Position numbers and translations under genes: made by a program. Source: JAAYDK01 sp964543935 (lineage in GTDB: Bacteria > Spirochaetota > Spirochaetia > Sphaerochaetales > Sphaerochaetaceae). Taken from it: DNA of 5,645 nucleotides. The stretch is taken from positions 1 through 5,645 of the forward strand of contig CAZJAK010000115.1 of assembly GCA_964543935.1 (NCBI GenBank), given 5' to 3'. Under the pieces are notes generated by a model. That model worked only from the letters and a program-made list of their open reading frames with translations. It was not told where the DNA came from and ran no database searches. Shown in pieces: positions 1-5,179 of this stretch; positions within the stretch are counted from its first letter, which is position 1, and the number at the start of each line of letters is the position of its first letter.

Positions 1-62
1 TCATGAAGGGTATAGATTACTCCTATTATTATGAACAGGAAAACGATATAACAGAATTTTGA
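1..62 (+). CDS. Possible C-terminal tail of a gene entering from the left (partial)
   Basis: An open frame runs from the left edge to a TGA at 60-62 and reads MKGIDYSYYYEQENDITEF after two leading bases. Only 19 codons are visible, so it cannot be assigned to a family. The tail is rich in Tyr and acidic residues and its codons are AT-rich, unlike the GC-richer genes to the right. The ATG at 3-5 is probably internal if the gene is real, because no ribosome-binding site can be seen upstream within the window. A modest stem (GATGGG at 65-70 with CCCATC at 82-87) follows the stop but has no T run. The alternative is non-coding sequence that is open by chance. Confidence 0.3.
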   Translation, partial: MKGIDYSYYYEQENDITEF

Positions 63-446
63 TGGATGGGCTCTGGTCGGCCCCATCAGGCCATGCCCTC
101 GGGTCCCGTCACCGCTCCCGCTCTCTTTTGTCCAGGCCAAAAGAGATACTCCGCTTTGCCGGTGGCGTGTGTCGAAAAAGATGCTGGATGCTTGTAATAC
201 ATTAAAAATCCACAATTGGAAATTTGCTTGACATAATACATGGAATCTGCAAAGACCTCTCTGTGGCGGACAAAGGCCAACAAGAATCGGATTGCGCCAT
301 CCGATGGCTCCTTGACGACTGCAGGGCCTTGATGTAGTGCCTGTCGCACCTCGACAAGGTCGTCCGGCTACCGACCAGCAGCAGCTCTGTTTGATCTTTT
401 CAGCCAAGCTTTTTCAATAATTCCACGGCCTTATCTCCCAGTTTGC
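63..446. other. Stretch without a convincing gene
   Basis: No supported gene lies in these 384 bases. The longest open frame is a minus-strand GTG-initiated frame (86-349, 87 codons). It has no good ribosome-binding site, no recognisable domain and a composition unlike an exported or enzymatic protein. Base composition is uneven: 190-240 is AT-rich and contains TTGACA at 228-233, but no -10 box lies at a proper distance on the plus strand. The octamer TAATACAT occurs twice in direct orientation, at 195-202 and 234-241. No terminator with a T run was found for the minus-strand gene that ends at 447. Confidence 0.5.
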
Positions 447-450
447 TCAC
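400..450 (-). other. 16-codon GTG mini-frame overlapping the RCC1 gene stop
   Basis: On the minus strand the stop TGA of the RCC1 gene (447-449) overlaps a GTG at 448-450. That GTG opens a 16-codon frame reading VSKLGDKAVELLKKLG before a TGA at 400-402. The peptide has the Lys/Leu spacing of a short amphipathic helix. It could be a translationally coupled micro-frame, or a former C-terminal extension of the RCC1 protein separated by a 1-base indel, or chance. It has no independent ribosome-binding site. Confidence 0.2.
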
Positions 451-2261
451 GGTAGGATGGTCAATGGTCCTGTTTCCCATTCTGGCAAACCAGCTCCGAG
501 TTGGCCGTTGCCGTTGTATCCGATGGTCACTACTTCGCCAGCTTTTGTCAGGACCACGACATGGTACCAACCGGCTGAGGCCGCGGCCACATCGCCCATG
601 ACCAGCACCGGGGAGAGATTGGCTTGGCCTTGTCCACTGCCCGCTTGTCCGAAGCGGTTGTCCCCCATGTGATACAAATTGCCGTCTGAGGTGATGAATA
701 TGGTAAAATTCCTTCCTGCAGAAACAGATACGACCTTTTCGGCTACTGCTGTGAAGGTGGACGAGTCTTGTAATGTACCGATTCCCAGCTGGCCAGCCTC
801 GTTAGCCCCAGCGGCCCACAGCCGGCTATCGGCATCGATGTACAGAGTGTGGAACGCTCCGGCAGCGATGGCTTTGGCACCATCGGCCACCTTGATGAAT
901 TTTATCTGGGGGACCGTGCTGCCATCCCCCAACTGTCCATGCAGGTTGTTCCCGGTTGCCCATAGGGAACCATCCGTATCGATGACCAGCGAGTGATAGC
1001 CTCCACATGCGACGCTTGCCACCGCCTCTTTGACACGTACCGGCTCAAGACGGTCTGTGGCGCTGCGGTCGCCCAACTGCCCGTTGCGGTTGTTGCCCGA
1101 AGCCCACAATACACCGGCTTGGTCGACCATCATGCTGTGGTACCATCCGGTTCCGAGCGAGGCGATACCCTCTATGACCTTGACCGGGTAGGGGACCGGC
1201 TGTGTCGACCCGGTTGCCAATTGCCCGTAGCTGTTGTCCCCCCACACCCATACCGCATGGTTGCCATCAAGCGCCATGCTATAGCGCCCAGCTGCCATGA
1301 CCGAGGCGAAGCTATACGGTAAAGCCGTCACTGAGAATACATCTTCTTTGATGCTCAGTCCCAGCTGTCCGTTTGCATTGCTTCCACTAGCCAGCACCGT
1401 TGCGTCATCCTTGAGGATCAAGCTATGATAAGCGCCTGCGGCCACAGCTTGCACGGTTGCTGAAACCTGCCTGGGCGGCACGCCTTTTGCATTCCTCCAG
1501 TCGGGTGCCCGGAAGCGGCTGACCACTTGGCGTGCTCTTAGCGTTGCCAGCAGGCTGTTCGTTTCTGTGTTCAAAACGCTCACCGTATCGATGACGATAT
1601 CGAAAGAGTCCTGCTCAGCCGAAGGCACGATCGACCAAGTGCCTTGCACCGCGATGCTGCTTTCACTGAGGGTGGGAAAACCGCCAGCTTGTAGCGAGGC
1701 TAGTGTGCCTTCACTATGGACTTTCCATTTCGTGCTGCCAAACGGGGCCCCGCTCAGTTCGACATCGAATGATGGCGGCCACATTGGTCCGTTCGAATCG
1801 TCGATCGCGACCCGCAAAACGTCGCTGGGGATGGCTTTGGGCATGGCCAAGCGGTACAGCGAGGCCCGTATGATGGCCTCCTGCAATAAGCCGGTCGTCT
1901 GGTCGGTTGCCAGTCTTGATGCTGTGGCATTGGCCAACAACAGATCGATGTCGTCTGAATAAAGCCGGGCTAGCGGGACAGATAACGCCAAGCGTTGCAA
2001 GCCAGTGGCTTTCGCTTTGATGAAGGAATCGATCAAAGCGAAGCTTGCATCGTGTTCAATCGCTTCGTCCAAGATCGTCTTACCCTGAGCATTGACCGCC
2101 AACACATCGGCCCCTTGCGCCAGCAGTTGCATGGCGAGCGTCTCGTTGCCGGCTTGCACAGCTTGCCTGAGCGAGTCGTCGAGTTGCGTTGCAGCAACCC
2201 GTGACATGAGCACGAGCACAAACAAGATGACCAAGATGGTACGGGATCGTATTGGATTCAT
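447..2261 (-). CDS. Exported ankyrin-RCC1 repeat protein
   Basis: Predicted 604-residue exported protein; its role is unknown, probably protein binding or envelope-related. I chose the ATG at 2259-2261 over the longer in-frame ATG at 2331-2333. It has an AAGGA ribosome-binding site nine bases upstream, it begins a clear signal peptide (basic NPIRSR, then a run of I/L/V to about residue 19, cleavage probably after VAA at 24), and the longer start falls inside the probable -35 box. Residues about 27-86 carry one to two ankyrin-like repeats (for example AGNETLAMQLLAQGADVLAV). Residues about 87-270 are an unrecognised, partly beta-rich domain. Residues about 271-604 are seven RCC1-type repeats with the G-Q-L-G signature, enough for a closed seven-bladed propeller. 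RCC1 propellers are best known as eukaryotic Ran exchange factors, but bacterial members are usually binding scaffolds, so nucleotide exchange should not be inferred. It is transcribed divergently from the SGNH gene. Domain calls are firm; function is not. Confidence 0.93.
   Translation of the reverse strand: MNPIRSRTILVILFVLVLMSRVAATQLDDSLRQAVQAGNETLAMQLLAQGADVLAVNAQGKTILDEAIEHDASFALIDSFIKAKATGLQRLALSVPLARLYSDDIDLLLANATASRLATDQTTGLLQEAIIRASLYRLAMPKAIPSDVLRVAIDDSNGPMWPPSFDVELSGAPFGSTKWKVHSEGTLASLQAGGFPTLSESSIAVQGTWSIVPSAEQDSFDIVIDTVSVLNTETNSLLATLRARQVVSRFRAPDWRNAKGVPPRQVSATVQAVAAGAYHSLILKDDATVLASGSNANGQLGLSIKEDVFSVTALPYSFASVMAAGRYSMALDGNHAVWVWGDNSYGQLATGSTQPVPYPVKVIEGIASLGTGWYHSMMVDQAGVLWASGNNRNGQLGDRSATDRLEPVRVKEAVASVACGGYHSLVIDTDGSLWATGNNLHGQLGDGSTVPQIKFIKVADGAKAIAAGAFHTLYIDADSRLWAAGANEAGQLGIGTLQDSSTFTAVAEKVVSVSAGRNFTIFITSDGNLYHMGDNRFGQAGSGQGQANLSPVLVMGDVAAASAGWYHVVVLTKAGEVVTIGYNGNGQLGAGLPEWETGPLTILP
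450..1451 (-). repeat. Seven tandem RCC1 repeats, exact 48-residue period
   Basis: Within the RCC1 protein the motif G-Q-L/A-G/A recurs seven times. Counted on the 604-residue protein, its first Gly falls at residues 298, 346, 394, 442, 490, 538 and 586, always exactly 48 residues (144 bp) apart. Each unit also carries an A-A-G-x-Y/F-H-S/T-like element and a W-A-S/A-G-N/D-N element (for example GGYHSLVIDTDGSLWATGNN). The units are clearly related but diverged in sequence. The last ends nearly at the stop codon, so the propeller is C-terminal and complete. Confidence 0.9.
2004..2183 (-). repeat. Ankyrin-like repeat segment in the RCC1 protein
   Basis: Residues about 27-86 directly follow the signal peptide and show the ankyrin helix-turn-helix pattern: LRQAVQAGNETLAMQLLAQG, then ADVLAVNAQGKTILDEAIEH. 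The pieces G-N, L-L-x-x-G-A-D and G-K-T-x-L-x-x-A are the typical ankyrin signature positions. Only about one full repeat and parts of its neighbours are recognisable, so the solenoid is short or degenerate. Confidence 0.7.
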
Positions 2262-2270
2262 GGCGCTTAT

Positions 2271-2275
2271 TCCTT
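2271..2275 (-). promoter_or_regulatory. Ribosome-binding site deciding the RCC1 gene start
   Basis: The minus strand reads AAGGA here, nine bases before the ATG at 2259-2261. This supports the internal start with its signal peptide over the longer frame. Confidence 0.65.
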
Positions 2276-2304
2276 GTACGAAAGTCGATTCAACTTGTGA
2301 GTCA

Positions 2305-2333
2305 ATAATAAAGCGTCGAGGAAAATGAAACAA
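2305..2333 (-). promoter_or_regulatory. Probable sigma-70-type promoter of the RCC1 gene
   Basis: On the minus strand TTGTTT (2328-2333) is followed after exactly 17 bases by TATTAT (2305-2310). Transcription would begin near 2298, giving a leader of about 37 bases to the ATG at 2261 and including its AAGGA site. The -10 box is good (5 of 6) and the -35 box is weaker (3 of 6). Confidence 0.55.
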
Positions 2334-2395
2334 GATTCAAAAAGCCCCAATCATTCAGTATGGTAAGGAGGTCGTACGAGGAGCAGTATTCCTGG

Positions 2396-2424
2396 TTGGC
2401 ACCTGCCAGCCGGAGTGCTATGAT
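2396..2424 (+). promoter_or_regulatory. Strong sigma-70-type promoter of the SGNH gene
   Basis: TTGGCA (2396-2401) and TATGAT (2419-2424) are separated by exactly 17 bases, with each box matching 5 of 6 consensus positions. Transcription should begin near 2431, leaving a leader of about 24 bases that contains the GGGGGAG ribosome-binding site (2442-2448), six bases from the ATG at 2455. Confidence 0.75.
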
Positions 2425-2454
2425 GCACCATGGTGAAGACAGGGGGAGAGCGAG

Positions 2455-3087
2455 ATGAGTGAAGGCCGGGTCAAGGAAATTCTATGCTATGGTGATTCCA
2501 ACACGTGGGGACACAATCCGTCACAAGGCGGAATCAGGTATCCCTACAGTCAACGATGGACTACGGTGATGGCCGACGCCCTCGGGGCAGGTTACCACGT
2601 CATCGCCGAAGGGATGAATGGGCGCACCACGGTCTTTGACGATCCGGTCGAAGCTGGTCGCAACGGTGTGGAGTACCTGCACACCTGCCTGCAATCACAC
2701 AAACCCCTCGATCTCGTTCTGATCATGCTGGGCACCAACGATTGCAAAGAGCGCTATGGATTGCTTCCCATCGATATTGCTTTGGGAATGAAACGCTTGG
2801 TGAAAGCTGTCTTGGCAGACGAAGCCGGGCCGGCCATCAAGGTCGGCATCATCGCTCCACCTCCAATCGACGGCGCGGTGGTCTCGGGTGTTTTCAGCGG
2901 AGGGCACCGGCGCTCGGTCCTGCTCGCACACGAGTATGGTCAAGTCGCCCGGGACCTCCATGTCGCCTTTTTCGATGCCGGATCGTGTGTCAAACCCCCG
3001 ATGCCCGACGGAATCCATCTTGGTCCGCAGGAGCATCGGGAGCTTGGCTTGGCGGTCGCCGAATGGGTCAAGACATTGTTTGCTTGA
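2455..3087 (+). CDS. SGNH/GDSL-family esterase or acyltransferase
   Basis: A 210-residue cytoplasmic hydrolase of the SGNH superfamily, predicted to cleave short acyl or aryl esters and possibly to transfer acyl groups. The four family blocks are present: GDSN with nucleophile Ser15, the EGMNGRTT block with Gly53 near the oxyanion hole, GTND with Asn95, and DGIH with Asp185 and His188. From memory it aligns along nearly its whole length with the Mycobacterium smegmatis arylesterase/acyltransferase MsAcT, including the runs LDLVLIMLGTND and the FFDAGS strand before the catalytic Asp-His pair. That enzyme is known for acyl transfer in water, but substrate and transfer ability cannot be read from this sequence. 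There is no signal peptide. The start is fixed by a GGGGGAG site six bases upstream and a strong promoter. It converges on the GyrI-like gene 37 bases downstream; no T-run terminator is visible between them. Confidence 0.93.
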   Translation: MSEGRVKEILCYGDSNTWGHNPSQGGIRYPYSQRWTTVMADALGAGYHVIAEGMNGRTTVFDDPVEAGRNGVEYLHTCLQSHKPLDLVLIMLGTNDCKERYGLLPIDIALGMKRLVKAVLADEAGPAIKVGIIAPPPIDGAVVSGVFSGGHRRSVLLAHEYGQVARDLHVAFFDAGSCVKPPMPDGIHLGPQEHRELGLAVAEWVKTLFA

Positions 3088-3124
3088 GGTAGACTCTCTC
3101 TTTTGGAATTGTAGAATCAGCTGG

Positions 3125-3583
3125 TCATGCCAACGGGAACTCGATGGTGGTCCTCAATTGGGATTCGGGCACTTCTTGCGGTCCGTTATGATAAAACTCA
3201 TACACCAAGCCAGTCGGATGAAGATTGTTAGCTTGCATCCACGCGGTCATGGCGGCGTAGGTTTTTTCCATCGTGGTATACGGTCCGGTATGGGTCGCCA
3301 CTGCTTTGGCCCCGGCCGGTACCGAACCGGCGACGATGTCCCCGGCTCCTTTGAGCGGGTGTACGACGACGAACCCCATCTCGACTTCAAGGTGTTGCAT
3401 GTCCATGTTGTAATATGCAGCATAGGCCGGACCTTCGGTCAGGCCGCCGATTTTGCCGATGTAGGCGATTATCCTGCCGTAGGCATCGGCCAAGGCGTTT
3501 TTCAAGTTGGCGACCGTCGTGGTCGTCCGGATGTACAGGACGGGTCGTTCAGGCTGTTGTTCTACCGAAAACTGCTGCTTCAT
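3125..3583 (-). CDS. Stand-alone GyrI-like small-molecule-binding protein
   Basis: A 152-residue protein consisting only of a GyrI-like (AraC/BmrR effector-binding) fold, with no DNA-binding domain. Recognisable parts are the N-terminal strand PERPVLYIRT (11-20), the strand-loop around VPAGAKAVATHTGPYTTM (88-105), the helix to about 120, and the C-terminal YEFYHNGPQEVPESQLRTTI (128-147). The Glu in YEFY (129) matches the acidic residue that binds cationic ligands in the family, and PE..L.T.I..PL is the usual ending. Stand-alone members include the DNA-gyrase inhibitor GyrI and ligand-binding or hydrolase proteins, so binding of a cationic or aromatic small molecule is the safe inference and gyrase inhibition is not. 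AGGAGG lies seven bases before the ATG. It diverges from the epimerase gene and converges with the SGNH gene. Confidence 0.88.
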   Translation of the reverse strand: MKQQFSVEQQPERPVLYIRTTTTVANLKNALADAYGRIIAYIGKIGGLTEGPAYAAYYNMDMQHLEVEMGFVVVHPLKGAGDIVAGSVPAGAKAVATHTGPYTTMEKTYAAMTAWMQANNLHPTGLVYEFYHNGPQEVPESQLRTTIEFPLA

Positions 3584-3603
3584 GATGAAACCTCCTAGGC
3601 AGG

Positions 3604-3632
3604 ATTGTACGGCATGAGCAGGCAGCAGGCAA
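3604..3632 (-). promoter_or_regulatory. Probable promoter of the GyrI-like gene
   Basis: On the minus strand TTGCCT (3627-3632) and TACAAT (3604-3609) are 17 bases apart. The predicted start point lies close to the AGGAGG site, giving a very short leader of about 15 bases. Confidence 0.55.
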
Positions 3633-3649
3633 TAAAATGTCCTATATTT

Positions 3650-3679
3650 GTGGCATTATGACATCAGTTGGTGTATACT
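3650..3679 (+). promoter_or_regulatory. Promoter placing transcription start at the epimerase ATG
   Basis: TATACT (3674-3679) lies only seven bases before the ATG at 3687. A -35-like GTGGCA (3650-3655, 4 of 6 matches) stands 18 bases upstream of it. The expected start point is the A of the ATG or the base before it, so the mRNA would have no leader. No AGG or GGA ribosome-binding site occurs in the 25 bases before the ATG, which is consistent with leaderless translation. Confidence 0.6.
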
Positions 3680-3686
3680 CGTCCCC

Positions 3687-4565
3687 ATGACGACGATTGA
3701 CAACAAAGTGGTGCAGGCGACCATCGATCAGAACGGGGCCCAACTGGTGAGCTTGAGACACACCTCGCATGATGGTGAATATCTGTGGCAAGGGGATCCG
3801 AGGTATTGGGCCAATCGCGCTCCGCTGTTGTTTCCGATCGTGGGCATGTTGGACAAAGAATCCTATCTGCATCGAGGCAAGCAGTATGTCATGGGCCGGC
3901 ATGGTTTCGCCCGATTCTCCCGCTTTGACGAAATGGTGACAGGAAGCGAGCGGTGCGTGTTGCGCTTGACCAGCGATGAGAAGACCCGCTCTGTCTATCC
4001 TTTCGACTTCGCGTTGTGGGTGACGTACGGGCTCAAAGGTGCTTCGCTTTCCATGCGCATGGACATCGAGAACCGCGGGGACAGCCCCATGCCGTTCTCA
4101 GCTGGATACCATCCCGGCTTTTGGTTCGAGGGGATGAATCCCGGTTCCTGCATCGAGGACTATGCGTTGGTGTTCGATATGGATACGGTGGCCGATGTGG
4201 TCGGCATCTCCAAAGGATACCGGACCGGTACGGTAGCCAAGGGGGCTTTCTCGGCCAGTGAAGTCCCTTTGAATGCCGCTTTGTTCGCCGATGATGCTTT
4301 GGTGTTGGCCGACTGCACGTCACGTCAAGTGACGTTACGGGCGCAAGGAATGCCGCACGGGGTGAGCGTGTCGCTCAGCAAGTTCCCTTATGTCGGCTTT
4401 TGGACGGTCCCGGTCGAGCACCCACCGTTCGTGTGCATCGAGCCGTGGCAGGGAATCGCCGATGCAGCCGGAGCCGGTCCACTCGAACTGAGCGTGAAAG
4501 AGGGCATGATCGTGCTTGAACCATACCAAGCATACAGCTTGGAAACGGTCGTGACGCTGTTCTGA
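3687..4565 (+). CDS. Aldose 1-epimerase-like protein, LacX type
   Basis: A 292-residue cytoplasmic protein of the galactose mutarotase superfamily, LacX-like subgroup. It would interconvert alpha and beta anomers of an aldose or sugar phosphate. The N-terminus is typical of the subgroup: an NGAQLVSL strand, EYLWQGDPRYW (31-41), then RAPLLFPIVG (44-53). Likely active-site residues are His72 in GRHGFAR, His142 in AGYHPGF and Glu252 in CIEPWQG; Glu252 corresponds to the general base and His142 to the general acid of the family. Length is normal. The ATG at 3687 is preferred to the longer TTG-initiated frame from 3648, because homologues begin just before the first strand and the longer start overlaps the promoter. 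It has no ribosome-binding site, probably because the message is leaderless. The outer-membrane-type gene follows 54 bases later on the same strand. Natural sugar substrate unknown. Confidence 0.92.
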   Translation: MTTIDNKVVQATIDQNGAQLVSLRHTSHDGEYLWQGDPRYWANRAPLLFPIVGMLDKESYLHRGKQYVMGRHGFARFSRFDEMVTGSERCVLRLTSDEKTRSVYPFDFALWVTYGLKGASLSMRMDIENRGDSPMPFSAGYHPGFWFEGMNPGSCIEDYALVFDMDTVADVVGISKGYRTGTVAKGAFSASEVPLNAALFADDALVLADCTSRQVTLRAQGMPHGVSVSLSKFPYVGFWTVPVEHPPFVCIEPWQGIADAAGAGPLELSVKEGMIVLEPYQAYSLETVVTLF

Positions 4566-4577
4566 TACAAATGACTG

Positions 4578-4596
4578 TGGCCGCCGTGCACGGCCA
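4578..4596 (+). other. Hairpin / 12-bp palindrome between two co-oriented genes
   Basis: TGGCCG (4578-4583) pairs perfectly with CGGCCA (4591-4596) around a 7-base loop. Within it GCCGTGCACGGC (4583-4594) is a perfect palindrome, which would form an alternative hairpin or a dyad protein site. It sits between the epimerase stop and the AAGGAGG of the next gene. No T run follows, so it is not a classical terminator. It could be an mRNA stability or processing element, or an operator. Confidence 0.45.
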
Positions 4597-4619
4597 TTGA
4601 CCATAAGGAGGAAACAATC

Positions 4620-5165
4620 ATGTCTAAGAGACTCATCGGTATCGTGTTGATTCTGCTAGTACTGGGAAGTGCGGCCGGTTTGAGCGCTAAGGCAAGCGTG
4701 TTCGACATCGGCATCATCAATGCCATGCCGGTCGAAAGGATCATCGCCACTGATTTCACCGTCTATTTCCCCGGATTGCGCTTGCAAGCCAATGTGGCGC
4801 CTTGGTTCGGTATCGCTGTCGCGGGATTGTATGATCAGGTTGAAAGCGATTCCAGCCACCGGGTTTATGTCTCGACCGATGCCGTCATGCGCATCCCGAT
4901 GGGATTCATCGAACCCTATATCGCATTGGGCCCCCTCTTCGTCCTCCGTTTCCCCAATTCGTTCGATCCCACTCCGCTCGAGGAGTATGGATATCATGTG
5001 CGGGCTGGATTCGACATCAATTTCAACAGCTGGTTTGCCTTGGGCTTCGATGGAGAGCTCCCCATTCTCGATGTTGAGGAGTTCATGGCCAATCTGGCGA
5101 GCATCGACGGTCAATATTTCTTGGACAACGTGCTCGCTTCCATCGTGGTCAAGGTGAAATTCTAA
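4620..5165 (+). CDS. Exported outer-membrane-type beta-barrel protein, uncharacterised
   Basis: A 181-residue protein with no recognised family. Residues 1-25 are a signal peptide: basic SKR, a hydrophobic run to about 21, and cleavage probably after LSAKA (A-K-A at 23-25). The mature part alternates short amphipathic strands with turns, for example TDFTVYFPGLRLQANVAPWF (44-63), AGLYDQV, RVYVSTDAVMRIP, GYHVRAGFDINF and WFALGFDGELP. It ends in IVVKVKF, whose terminal Phe after a beta strand is the usual signal for insertion by the BAM complex. Size and strand number would fit a small barrel of about eight strands. AAGGAGG at 4605-4611, eight bases before the ATG, predicts strong translation. 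It is probably co-transcribed with the upstream epimerase gene, since no separate promoter was found, though a hairpin lies between them. Confidence 0.85.
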   Translation: MSKRLIGIVLILLVLGSAAGLSAKASVFDIGIINAMPVERIIATDFTVYFPGLRLQANVAPWFGIAVAGLYDQVESDSSHRVYVSTDAVMRIPMGFIEPYIALGPLFVLRFPNSFDPTPLEEYGYHVRAGFDINFNSWFALGFDGELPILDVEEFMANLASIDGQYFLDNVLASIVVKVKF

Positions 5166-5179
5166 GCTTGATCAAAGAC

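Noticed and set aside
226..256. TTGACA at 228-233 as a plus-strand promoter
   Set aside because: No -10-like hexamer occurs 16-18 bases downstream, and no gene follows on that strand.
86..349. 87-codon minus-strand frame with a GTG start
   Set aside because: No good ribosome-binding site, no recognisable domain, and it crosses the AT-rich patch with a change in composition. It looks like chance or a decayed remnant.
1567..1962. 131-codon plus-strand frame inside the RCC1 gene
   Set aside because: Antisense shadow of the middle domain, with no ribosome-binding site or recognisable motif.
2262..2333. Longer 628-residue start for the RCC1 protein
   Set aside because: It would put 24 residues before the signal peptide and begin inside the probable -35 box; the internal ATG has its own AAGGA site.
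2364..2370. AAGGAGG on the plus strand upstream of the SGNH promoter
   Set aside because: No start codon lies within usable distance (the first TTG is 25 bases away) and it lies upstream of the predicted transcription start, so it is probably fortuitous.
2888..3598. 236-codon plus-strand frame crossing the SGNH 3' end and the whole GyrI-like gene
   Set aside because: It is antisense to a well-supported GyrI-like gene and out of frame with the SGNH gene; its protein has no family character.
4656..5114. 152-codon minus-strand frame opposite the barrel gene
   Set aside because: It mirrors the codon pattern of the plus-strand gene, which has a signal peptide, a strong ribosome-binding site and a barrel-type C-terminus.
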